From the NCBI RefSeq assembly GCF_000173075.1, contig NZ_ABVL01000017.1, forward strand, positions 62,001-126,000: a stretch of 64,000 nt of DNA, written 5' to 3'. The notes beneath the pieces were generated by a model, which did not search any database, was not told where the DNA came from, and saw only the letters and a program-made list of their open reading frames with translations. Source of the stretch: Chthoniobacter flavus Ellin428. GTDB taxonomy: Bacteria > Verrucomicrobiota > Verrucomicrobiia > Chthoniobacterales > Chthoniobacteraceae. The translations under genes and the position numbers were made by a program. Shown here piece by piece: positions 7,445-18,500 of the stretch (position 1 is its first letter; each line of letters opens with the position of its first letter).

Positions 7445-8896
7445 CTATTTCTCCAACCCGAGCTTGCTGAAAATCGGCTGCAAAGTCGCCGTCCACTTCG
7501 CATAACCGGTGGCATTCGGGTGGAGCATGTCGGGAAACTCCTCTTTCTTGCATGAGCCGTTGCCATCGTCGAAAAGCGACCACGTATCGCAGAAGGTCAC
7601 TTGTTTATCGCTCTTGAACGCCTCTTCGTAGAGCCCATTCAACTGGCGAATTTTCTCCGGAAAAAAGCCCGGCTTCGGCCCCCGCGGCATGACCTTGTTG
7701 ATCACAATCGGCATCGCCGGATTCGCCGCGTGCAGGGCGTTGACAACCGCTTTCAGATTCTCCACGACCACTTCTGGTTCCGCGCCCTGGTCGAGATCGT
7801 TCGTGCCGATGAGAATCGAGACCGCCTTCGGGTGCAGATCGAGCACGTCCCCCTGCAGACGAGTGCGCAAGCCGCGCGTGGTGTCGCCGCTAATCCCTCG
7901 GTTGGCCACTTTCAGCTCCTTGAAGTCGTTCGCCAGCGAACCCCAGCCTTGGGTGATCGAGTCACCGAAAAAGACCACCGAGTTCGCCTCGGTTTCCTTC
8001 ATCTTCGACCACTGCTCGCGCCGTCCTTTCCACAGCGTGCGGAACCACAGCCCCGACTGCATCGGCCCCGCGCCGGGGCAGAGATTCGACGGCGGCTGCG
8101 AGAAGGGCCCAGCAATCTGCTCCCAAGGCACCACGCTCCCGCGCTTCTGGGCAAACATCCACGGCAGCAACTCCGGCTCGCCATAGGCGATATTCCAAGA
8201 GTCATGCTTCGCGTAGGGATACTCGCTGTAGAGCGGGTGACCGCCAGCGGCTTCGAGTGCGGCGATCATCTCGCGGCTGCGCACCACCGGCACGGTCGGG
8301 TCGAGCACACCGTGAAACGCCCACAAGGCTACGCCCTTGGCCGGTGCAATTCGCGAGACATCACCCCCGCCGCAGATCGGCGCCGCAGCCGCCCAGCGCG
8401 TGGGCTGGCGGGTGATCAAGTCCCACGTCCCATAACCGCCCATCGAGAGACCAGTGACATACTGCCGGTCCTGGTCGATCGGAAATTCCTTCAGCGTCGC
8501 GTCGAGTGCGGCGAGCAGCAGCTTCATCGGCGCGGTCGGCTGGTCTTCGTAAGCATTCGGCCCCGTCCAGCCTTTCACCGCCGACCACGTCTGATCCGGC
8601 GGACACTGCGGCACGACGACGAAACACGGATACTTGTCGCGCACGTCCGGCTTGAGGAAAAGCGGCGCGCCATACTTGAGCTGCGCGGCATTGTCCGTCC
8701 CGCGCTCGCCCGCGCCGTGCAGGATCAGCACCAGCGGATACTTCTTCGCCGCGTCGAAATTCTTCGGCTTCAGCAAACGGTAACCAAGCTGCGCTCCATC
8801 TGCGGAAAAGGTCCGCGCTTCGTAATCATCCGCGCGCAGCGGCGCGCAAAGGATCATCGCGAGAAGTGCGAAGAAAAGGATCGGGAGGATTTTCAT
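7445..8896 (-). CDS. Two-domain secreted esterase: alpha/beta hydrolase + SGNH hydrolase
   Basis: A 483-residue protein with a signal peptide (LPILFFALLAMILCAPLRA). The first domain is an esterase/phospholipase-like alpha/beta hydrolase: LVLILHGAGERG (oxyanion region) and GLSMGGYG, with the nucleophile Ser near residue 152, and the His probably in YAKHDSWN. From about residue 310 comes an SGNH/GDSL domain: FFGDSITQGWG (Ser), NRGISGDTT (Gly), IGTNDL (Asn) and DMLHPN (Asp/His). Both catalytic sets look intact, suggesting combined removal of acyl or feruloyl groups from polysaccharides in the periplasm or outside (inference). It lies 46 bp upstream of dop on the same strand, so co-transcription is possible. 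Confidence 0.82.
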   Translation of the reverse strand: MKILPILFFALLAMILCAPLRADDYEARTFSADGAQLGYRLLKPKNFDAAKKYPLVLILHGAGERGTDNAAQLKYGAPLFLKPDVRDKYPCFVVVPQCPPDQTWSAVKGWTGPNAYEDQPTAPMKLLLAALDATLKEFPIDQDRQYVTGLSMGGYGTWDLITRQPTRWAAAAPICGGGDVSRIAPAKGVALWAFHGVLDPTVPVVRSREMIAALEAAGGHPLYSEYPYAKHDSWNIAYGEPELLPWMFAQKRGSVVPWEQIAGPFSQPPSNLCPGAGPMQSGLWFRTLWKGRREQWSKMKETEANSVVFFGDSITQGWGSLANDFKELKVANRGISGDTTRGLRTRLQGDVLDLHPKAVSILIGTNDLDQGAEPEVVVENLKAVVNALHAANPAMPIVINKVMPRGPKPGFFPEKIRQLNGLYEEAFKSDKQVTFCDTWSLFDDGNGSCKKEEFPDMLHPNATGYAKWTATLQPIFSKLGLEK

Positions 8897-8938
8897 GACG
8901 TCGGGAATGATTGCGGAAAGTTCTTCGAGGTCGATGCG

Positions 8939-11374
8939 TTATTTTGCCGCCGGCACGGTGAGCTTGCCGCCGGGCAATGCCTTCACTTTTTCCAAGCCGG
9001 TGACCTCCATATTCCAACGAGCCGTATCGCCGGCTTCCACATACAACTTGCCGTCGCGCGCTTGGGTCAGTCGGCCATTCTGCGGAGCCCCTGCGTGAGT
9101 CATTTCCGCCCCCGGTACGGCCGCTTTCGGCCAGTGTGGCTGCTCCCCGCTTTTGGCAAAGAAATGCGCCAGGTTAAATCCATCCTCCGTCCAAATACTC
9201 CAGTCATTGTTCTGAAAGGTGACAAGCCACGCGTTGTTCACCGGCGCCAACAAGCGGGCACTCCCAACGATCTTCGCCGGGATGCTTTCTCGGAGTTGCT
9301 GCTCAGGGATACTCCAATGAAGCGTTTTACCCCAATCACCCCCGACGCAGGCCAGATCTGTCCGCATAACCAACGCCATTTGCATATCTGGGCTTGTCTC
9401 TGCTGCCCGAATGGCAAAGGCGCTTCCGAGAACGGCGAGTCGGGTTCCATTTTTAAAATCGTAGCGGGGTGCGCCGCAGGCACTCCATTCCTTTACGGTA
9501 TGAATGATCGTCGGTATGGGGGCGTCCGTGGCCGAGGGCCTCGTCCGCACGGCGAGATTCGGACCCGCTGGCCCCACCTCCAGCCCGACCGGCTCGTTAT
9601 AGATCGCGATCGTTTCATTGTCCTGCATCTTGCCATCTCCGTTTTCATCCACCCACATCACTGTCTTTCCGACAAATGCCGGCGAGTCCGATTCGGTTGC
9701 TTGGAAGAATCGGGTACGGAGCTTGTAATCGCCCTCCCCGATTCGCTCGTAAATATCCAAGGAGGTTTTTTCCGCGGCAGACACGATCAAATAGGCGTGC
9801 CCATTCTTTCCGACGCCATAACGTGCTGCTCGAGCCGGCTCGCGAGTCACGACACCAAGGCACTTCGCCACGCCCGTCTTGCGATCGATCCGCCATTCGC
9901 AGCCTTGAGCAAACATCACATCCGGATCGAGCGGGTTGATCGCGCTTCCCGCGGCATCCTTGTCCATCGGCCCGAAAAACTCGTGCACCAGCTTGCCTTC
10001 CTTTCCGGTCGTATCCCACACGCTGAAGCGCTTGGGATAGGCGTCGCTCTCCGCGACCCACAACTTTCCATCCGGGGCCATCGCCACTCCGCGGATCGAA
10101 TGCAATCCATCCGCCTGCCAGGGACCGAGCAAGGCACGACCGCCCCGCCGCCCCGCAACCCAGGTGGGATTCTCGGCATCGAGCAGCGGGCGCGCTTCGA
10201 GTTGATTGACCGGCGCGCCAAAGCCGAGGAACGCCGTGCGAGCGTGAAACTTGGCGCGCTCACCAACCACGGTCAGAGCTGTCACCGGCGCATCCGTCTT
10301 GAGTCCCGCCATGTCACTGGTGATGACCCAAAACGGATCATGCGCAAAGAGAATGCGCCCGAGGACGGAATAGCCGGGGTCATCCTGGCTGCCCACTCTC
10401 ATCCGGAGTTCCGGCGAGACGCGGATCGCGATGACGCCGAAATCCGCATCGGCCATTTTGCCCGGTGCATCGGGCAACTCGGTCTGGGTAGGCGCGATAT
10501 CGATCATGCCGGGCGCAGCGCCGACCACAGTTTGCAAATAGGCTCCGCTCTTGGCATCAAGAACGGTCAGGAATTGGGAATTCGTGAAGCTGAGATAGAT
10601 GTGTCCGTGACGCACCGCCATGGCATCGGCCACGTCGGGATTCGACTTCGTATCCGCTGGCCAGAACGAAAAGATCTTCAGGTCGACCGATCCGTTCGGC
10701 CAGGGAACGGGTTTGCCGTCGCGGGCATCCAGGCGATAGATCGCTTTGCCTTCCGCACCTTCTTTGTCCAGGCCGCCCAGCACATAGACGAGCCCATCAT
10801 CCACGGCCAGCGCCTTGCAACCGGAAGGCCCCTCACTCCGGCGGTGTCGCCAGACCACGTGTCCGCTGGGATCGCAGGCGACGACCGCATGGCCGTCTTC
10901 CGCGAGCGACCAGCCAAGATAGACGTGCGTGTCATCCGCCGTGACCGCACTGGGCACGCCGCGGTCTCCGCCCCATCCCCCTTCTCCATCCGCCGTTTTC
11001 CAAGGCAGATCTGCGCCACTGCCCACCCAGCCGCGCAGCTTCAGCCCGATGCCCTCGTGAAAGAGTCCTTTCCACGTGTAGTCGCCGGGTTCCACCATCT
11101 TGTCGTCGTCCGAGAGTCCGTCCCAAGTCAGATCGTGTGCGCCCTTGGGCATCGTCTTTCCCGGCTCCAATCGGCGCACCAGCGTGCCATCCGCGCGATA
11201 GATGTTCACCATCACGTAACCCTCCCGCGGCGTGCTGAAATGCACGTTCATGCCATTGGGCACCGCAGCTTTCCCGGCCGCACCCGCGGCCAGCGGCGCC
11301 AACGCCAGACACAGCGCGACGAAAAGACGCTTGAGCGGCGAGTCAACCGGGGCGTGACGGTGCGGGAATTCCAT
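8939..11374 (-). CDS. Secreted beta-propeller protein with FlgD-like Ig domain
   Basis: An 811-residue exported protein (hydrophobic leader FVALCLALAPLAAGAAG). The N-terminal 100 residues resemble FlgD Ig-like domains (VMVNIYRADGTLVRRLE, then GAHDLTWDGLSDDD). After that come repeated blade-like segments such as DDGLVYVLGGLD, GVAMAPDGKLWVAESD and GHAYLIV, typical of NHL or PQQ-type propellers. An EF-hand-like DENGDGKMQDNE occurs near residue 590. I recognise no catalytic motif; a role in binding or turning over polymer fragments is only suggested by the neighbouring esterase and sulfatase. Divergent from the sulfatase gene, 167 bp apart. Confidence 0.7.
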   Translation of the reverse strand: MEFPHRHAPVDSPLKRLFVALCLALAPLAAGAAGKAAVPNGMNVHFSTPREGYVMVNIYRADGTLVRRLEPGKTMPKGAHDLTWDGLSDDDKMVEPGDYTWKGLFHEGIGLKLRGWVGSGADLPWKTADGEGGWGGDRGVPSAVTADDTHVYLGWSLAEDGHAVVACDPSGHVVWRHRRSEGPSGCKALAVDDGLVYVLGGLDKEGAEGKAIYRLDARDGKPVPWPNGSVDLKIFSFWPADTKSNPDVADAMAVRHGHIYLSFTNSQFLTVLDAKSGAYLQTVVGAAPGMIDIAPTQTELPDAPGKMADADFGVIAIRVSPELRMRVGSQDDPGYSVLGRILFAHDPFWVITSDMAGLKTDAPVTALTVVGERAKFHARTAFLGFGAPVNQLEARPLLDAENPTWVAGRRGGRALLGPWQADGLHSIRGVAMAPDGKLWVAESDAYPKRFSVWDTTGKEGKLVHEFFGPMDKDAAGSAINPLDPDVMFAQGCEWRIDRKTGVAKCLGVVTREPARAARYGVGKNGHAYLIVSAAEKTSLDIYERIGEGDYKLRTRFFQATESDSPAFVGKTVMWVDENGDGKMQDNETIAIYNEPVGLEVGPAGPNLAVRTRPSATDAPIPTIIHTVKEWSACGAPRYDFKNGTRLAVLGSAFAIRAAETSPDMQMALVMRTDLACVGGDWGKTLHWSIPEQQLRESIPAKIVGSARLLAPVNNAWLVTFQNNDWSIWTEDGFNLAHFFAKSGEQPHWPKAAVPGAEMTHAGAPQNGRLTQARDGKLYVEAGDTARWNMEVTGLEKVKALPGGKLTVPAAK

Positions 11375-11541
11375 CGGCCCATAGAGCCTCAGGGAATGGT
11401 CCGATTAACAGCCCGAAATCAATCCGCGTCCCGGCTCCCCGCATTCGCCTCTTCTTTTTCGCTTCTCTCTTCAAAGGTACCGCTCCATTTCTGGTCATCG
11501 TCGGAAAGCAAGCTCTCCCCTTTTCGTCTCCCCCTCACCCC

Positions 11542-13041
11542 ATGAAACCCCTGCGCTTCCTCTTCTCCACCCTCTGCCTGCTGGCCGGCGCTGCCCTGGC
11601 CGCGGACAAGCCTAACTTCATCATCATCAATATCGATGACATGGGCTACGCGGACATCGCGCCGTTTGGCTCGAAGCTCAATCGCACCCCCAATCTCGAT
11701 CGCATGGCGCAGGAAGGCCGCAAGCTCACCTGCTTTTACGGGGCGCCCGTCTGCTCGCCTTCACGTTCGGCGCTCATGACTGGTTGCTACCCGAAGCGCG
11801 TGTTGCCCATTCCCAGCGTGCTCTTTCCCGGCGCTGCCGTCGGCCTGAATCCCGCCGAGCACACGGTCGCGGAGTTGCTGAAGAAGTCCGGCTACGCCAC
11901 CGGCTGCATCGGCAAATGGCATCTCGGCGATCAACCGGAATTTCTCCCGCCGCGCCGCGGCTTCGACTACTACCTCGGCCTGCCCTATTCGAATGACATG
12001 GGGCCAGGCGAAGACGGCTCGAAGAGCAGCCTCGGCGATCCAATTCCCAAACCGAAAGCCACTCCGAATCCTTCCGCACCCATTCCCGAAACCGGCATCA
12101 CGGGGAATCAACCTCCGCTGCCGATGCTCGAAAACGAGAAGGTCATCGCCCGGGTGCGCCAGGATGAGCAGCAAGGTCTCGTGGACCGCTACACCAAGGC
12201 GGCGGTGAAATTCATCACGGAGCACAAGGACAAACCCTTCTTCCTCTACCTCCCACACAATGCGGTGCATTTCCCGATCTATCCCGGCAAGGAATGGGCC
12301 GGCAAATCGCCGAACGGCTACTACAGCGATTGGGTCGAACAAGTGGACTGGAGTGTCGGCCAGGTGCTCAACACCCTCCGCGAGCTCAAGCTCCAGGATC
12401 ACACCTTCGTCCTCTTCACCTCCGATAACGGCGGCACCCCACGGGCGGTCAATGCTCCGCTGCGCGGCTTCAAGACGACGACATGGGAAGGCGGTATGCG
12501 TGAGCCGACGATCGCCTGGTGGCCGGGTAAAATTCCCGGCGGCACTTCGTCCGACGAAATCACCGGCATGTTCGACATACTGCCGACCCTCGTGAATCTA
12601 GCCGGTGGCGAGGTCCCGACCGATCACAAGATCGATGGCGGCAATATCTGGCCGGTGCTCGCCGGTGAAGCCGGTGCGAAATCGCCGCACGAGGTGTTCT
12701 ATTACTTCAACGGGCTGCGGCTCGAAGGCGTGCGCACCGGTCCGTGGAAGCTGCGTTTCGGTTCCGCCGGTTTGGCCGAAGGCAAAGGCCCGGTGAAGAA
12801 ACCCGCCGCTCCCATTCCGGATCAACTCTACAATCTCCAAACCGACATCGGCGAAACGACCAACGTGGCCGACGCGCATCCCGACGTGGTGGCCCATCTG
12901 CGCGAGCTGGCTGACGCGATGAAAGACGATCTCGGCCGCGATGGCAAAGGCCCTGGCGTGCGTCCGCTCGGCCGGGTCGAAAATCCCCAGCCGATCATCA
13001 GCCGCGACGGCACAATCCGCGCCCCCTTCGCTCCGAAGTAA
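11542..13041 (+). CDS. Type I sulfatase
   Basis: A 499-residue arylsulfatase-family enzyme that would remove sulfate esters from glycans or other organics. It has a signal peptide (FLFSTLCLLAGAALA) and the metal-binding NIDDMGYAD. The formylglycine consensus C71-S-P-S-R is followed by the ALMTGCYPKR context. GKWHLGDQPEFLPPRRGFD and FTSDNGGTPRAVNAPLRGFKTTTWEG (split here as FTSDNGG and GFKTTTWEG) complete the active site. The Cys needs an FGE or anSME maturase encoded elsewhere. It converges with the SMP-30 gene. Confidence 0.92.
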   Translation: MKPLRFLFSTLCLLAGAALAADKPNFIIINIDDMGYADIAPFGSKLNRTPNLDRMAQEGRKLTCFYGAPVCSPSRSALMTGCYPKRVLPIPSVLFPGAAVGLNPAEHTVAELLKKSGYATGCIGKWHLGDQPEFLPPRRGFDYYLGLPYSNDMGPGEDGSKSSLGDPIPKPKATPNPSAPIPETGITGNQPPLPMLENEKVIARVRQDEQQGLVDRYTKAAVKFITEHKDKPFFLYLPHNAVHFPIYPGKEWAGKSPNGYYSDWVEQVDWSVGQVLNTLRELKLQDHTFVLFTSDNGGTPRAVNAPLRGFKTTTWEGGMREPTIAWWPGKIPGGTSSDEITGMFDILPTLVNLAGGEVPTDHKIDGGNIWPVLAGEAGAKSPHEVFYYFNGLRLEGVRTGPWKLRFGSAGLAEGKGPVKKPAAPIPDQLYNLQTDIGETTNVADAHPDVVAHLRELADAMKDDLGRDGKGPGVRPLGRVENPQPIISRDGTIRAPFAPK

Positions 13042-13051
13042 GGCGGCTATC

Positions 13052-14055
13052 TCATTTGTTCACCATGCCGACGCCGTGGGTCAGCGTCTTCACGCGGCAA
13101 ATGAACATGTTTGCGCAGATGTAGAGCGTCGAGCCGTCGTCGCCCCACGCGCAATTGCCCGTCTGCTGATTGGTGACAATTGTGCCGAGGTGCTTGCCCG
13201 TCGGTGAAATGACGAGCACCCCGCCCGCGGCGGCGCACCACAGATCGCCCTGCGCATCGACTTTCATGCCATCGGGCAGGCCCACACGCTTGTCGCTGAC
13301 CAGCGGGCCCGCGTCGAAGAAAAGGCGCTTGTTGGCCACGGTGCCGTCCGGCTGCACGTCGTAGACCCACACCTTCGCGGATTGCGGATCGCTCACGCCG
13401 ACGTAGAGGAGTTTTTCATCGGGCGAAAACGCGAGGCCATTCGGGAAAGTGAGGTCCTTGATGATCGCCGTGGTCTCGCCGGAAGGCTTCACGAGGAAGA
13501 CGCCGTTGAACTTCAGCTGCTTGAGCGGCGAATCATTGAGCCCCTCCAACCCATAAGGCGGGTCGGTGAAATACAGATTCCCGTTCTTCGAATAGATGAC
13601 GTCGTTCGGACTGTTGAAATGCTTGCCCTCGTAGCCATGGGTCAGCGGCACCTGCTTGCCATCCGGCTCGAGCCGGGCGACCCGCTGTGTGCCTTGCTGG
13701 CAGAGGATCAGGTTGCCCTTGGCATCGAGCGTGAGGCCATTCGAACCGGGCTCCTTGAACGCCGGAGTCGATTCCATGCCACCCGCTCGGCTGGGAGGAA
13801 AAACCTTTGGCGGCTTCTTTCTCACCCGGCTGCCCAGCGGTACAGCTTGTTCTTCCGGCACATCGGAAAAAATACAGCGAGCCGTCCTTCCACACCCGGT
13901 CCTTCCGACCAGTGAAACCCCTTCGGCGAGTTTTTCGATCCTGGTCCCTGGGGCAACGAGCTGGTCGAAAGCCGGGTCGAACCGTTCGATTTCAGGTCGG
14001 AATCCTGCGCCAGCACGAGGACCGGCGCGAACAGCAAGGGGAGGAAGCGTTTCAT
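13052..14055 (-). CDS. SMP-30/gluconolactonase-family protein, 5' end broken by several frameshifts
   Basis: A secreted six-bladed propeller lactonase-like protein. The C-terminal 240 residues read cleanly (EPGSNGLTLDAKGNLILCQ, FNSPNDVIYSKNGNLYFTDP, FPNGLAFSPDEKLLYVG, LPDGMKVDAQGDLW). The N-terminal third is in pieces across three frames: signal peptide MKRFLPLLFAPVLVLAQ from ATG 14055, then IERFDPAFDQLVAPGTRIEK, FHWSEGP, VWKDGSLYF, SDVPE, NKLYRWA and GEKEAAK. Six of the breaks are one extra base, mostly in short homopolymers (near 13806, 13826, 13853, 13870, 13896, 13919), and another lies near 13985-14010. An uncorrected ORF from 14092 would give a wrong N-terminus. It is the third gene of the PSCyt1-DUF1501-SMP-30 operon. 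Confidence 0.75.
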
Positions 14056-14125
14056 CGCCGCCATGAATGGCCCTTCCGCCAAGGAATGTCAAACCGAAGA
14101 CAACGCTGATGTTCGCCTCCGGCTC

Positions 14126-15577
<1,452 letters not shown>

Positions 15578-15581
15578 GGCA

Positions 15582-18500
15582 TCAATTCTTGGTGAGGAAG
15601 GAGTCGAGATTGAGCATTACATTAGCCACCACGGTGTAAGCCGCCGCTTCGGAGGCTTCGCAATTTTCCGGCAGCGCACCGATCGGCTCGGTGGCCAGCT
15701 TCAAGGCGCCGTCCTTATCGGTCTGGTAAATGGACAGTTCCTTTTCATAAAGGTCGACCAGGGTCATCACCTGCGTATCCGTGGGCGGACGGTCGAGGCA
15801 AAGACGGAGCGCAAAACGCACCCGGGCTTCCGGATCATTCCCGCCTTCGTGCATCATCCGTCGACCGAGCGCCTGCGCGCATTCGACGAAGACGGGATCG
15901 TTCATCGTCACGAAGGCTTGCAGCGGCGTATTCGTTGGGATGCGGCGCAACGTGCAACTCTCACGGCTGGGCGCATCAAAGGTCGTCATGTCCGGCGGCG
16001 GCATGGAGCGGCGCCAGAAAGTGTAGAGCCCGCGCCGATAGCGGTCCTCCCCTTTCGATGTCGGGTAGGCATTCTGGCCGCCGTTGAAAGCCACTTTCCA
16101 CAAGCCATCCGGCTGCGGCGGATACACGCTCGGGCCAAACATCTTGTGGCTGAGCAGGCCGCTCACGGCCAGCGCCTGATCGCGCACGGTCTCCGCCTCG
16201 AGTCGCCGTCGCGGCGCGTAGGAGAGCAAGCGATTGCGCGGGTCTTTCTCCAACGTGTCCGGATTGACTTTGGACGCCTGCCGGTAGGTCGCGCTCATCA
16301 CCATGAGCTTCAGCAGGCCCTTCATATCCCAGGCGAGCCCGGGGTGCGCGGGATCATCCGACTTCGGCGACATGAACGTCACCGCCAGCCAATCGAGCAA
16401 CGCGGGATGCGTGGGCAGCGCGCCCTGCGAGCCGAAGTCTTCCTGCGTTTCGACAATGCCGAGGCCGAAGAGCTGCGCCCAAAAGCGATTCACCGCGACG
16501 CGCGCGGTCAGCGGATTCTCCGGGCTCATCAGCCAGCGCGCGGCGGTGAGCCGGTCCATCTTTGCATCCTTCGGGACAAACGAAGCAAACTGCGAGAGCA
16601 GCCCCGGCTCGACCTTGTCCATGGGGACGAGGTAGTTGCCCTTGTTGAGGATGTGCGTCTCGCGCTGCTTGTCCGAAGGGAGTTCGCGCATGATCGGCAG
16701 CAGCAGCGGCTTCACCGCCGCGAGTTCCGCGCGCTTCGCCTCGAGTTGCTTGCCCAGACCGGCGTACGTCTTCGACAGCGGGCGGAAATAATTCATCACC
16801 TCGGCCTGCTGTGCCGCGCTCCGCGATTCCGCGGCCACGGCAAGGATTTCCTTGATGTGCCCCGGTAATTCCCGCACCGGCTGCGCCTGCGTGGTCGCGA
16901 GCAGGCGGAAATGCCCGAGCGTGTGCTTCTGCCCGTAGTTCTGGTCGAGCGTGAACTGCAAAACCGCCTCCTTCGCCTTGAGCGGCTTCTCCGTTTGGAA
17001 GACCGCCGCATGCGCGTGTCCCGATTGCGGCGCAAAGGCCCAGCCGCTCTTCTCGTCACCGTCGATCGCCTTCGAAACCGGCCAGCCTTCCTGATTGAAA
17101 TCTGCCGTGGCGTCGCGCAGGGCGATCGTCTGGCCATCGGCCGGCTTGAGCGCGATACTCGGACTCGGTGCCGGCACGACCACCTGCTCCCACACCGGCT
17201 TGCGCGCCTCGTCGAGCACGCTCACGTGGAAATTCGCGAGCCGCGCGCCGAGATTGCTGTCGGTGCGATTCCAGATGGCAATGCGCTCGATATCTACGCT
17301 GCTCCCGAGGTCCACCTCCCACCACGGGTCCTTTTCCTGGTTGGTATGCGAGACGGACTGCGCCTTGAAAAAGTCGCCCTCGGTATTGCCATCGATCGCC
17401 CGCTTGGAGTCACCGCCGTAGGCCGTGCTCGATTGCTTCGCCGTGCCCTTGAGCGCCACGTTCTCGCCGTTGCTGAAGACCTGCACCTCGGCCAGGGCGA
17501 GGAGCTTTTTCACGCCCGGCAACGAGACGCGCACGAAGCGGCCGCGCGGCAGCTTCGAATCCGCCGGCAACATTGCGACGTGAAAATTGGTCAGGGCTGC
17601 ATTGCCGTTGTCCGCCCGACCGGGACCATGCGCGGGCAGCGAATCGTCCGGCAATGCCTCGAGGCGAAACGCGGTGATGCCGGGCAGATCCGTGCGCACC
17701 TTGATCGTATAGGTGTCCTTCTCCGGCATCTCCCCGCGGGCGAGCAGCGAGCCATCCGGCAGCGTGTCAAAAGTCGTCTGGCTCGCCGCCTTGATCTCCG
17801 CCGCTTGGAGCGGTTGCCAGGCGATCGGCTTCGCCGCTTCCTTTTCCCACGCGACTTCCTCGCCTTCCAGTTCCGGCGAAGTCGTCTCTTTCAATTCCGC
17901 TTCGATCTTCGCGATGTCGTCCTTCAGCTTCGTCGTCTTCGCCGTTTCCTCCGCCGTCGGCAGCGGCATCTTCGGCTCCTCGTCGTTGCGGTCGGCGTCT
18001 TCGCTCTGATTAAAGACGCCGAAGAAACTGTAGTAGTCCGTTTGCGAGATCGGATCGAACTTGTGCGAGTGGCACTGCGCACAGCCCACGGTCAGCCCCA
18101 TCCACACTTCACCCGTTGTGGCGATGCGATCTTTCACCGCGGCGACGCGAAATTCCTCATCGATGGTGCCGCCTTCGAAATTTGTCATCGTGTTGCGATG
18201 AAACGCCGTGGCCACGAGTTGCTCGGTGGTCGGATTCGGCAGCAAATCGCCGGCCAGTTGTTCGATGGTGAATTGATCGTAGGGCAGGTTGCGGTTGAAG
18301 GCATTGATCATCCAGTCGCGATAGGGCCAGATATTCAGCCGCACGAAATCCGAGCCATAGCCGCTGGAATCCGCATAGCGGGCGAGATCGAGCCAGAGCT
18401 TCGCCCAACGCTCTCCATAAGCCGGTGAGGCCAGCAACCGGTCGACCACTTTCTCGTAAGCATCTTGGCTCCGGTCGTTGACGAAGGCTTCGGTTTCTTC

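Noticed and set aside
7601..11545. A 1314-codon open frame on the plus strand
   Set aside because: It lies antisense to the esterase and propeller genes, is full of Arg/His-rich low-quality text, and arises from high-GC codon bias. No domain is visible.
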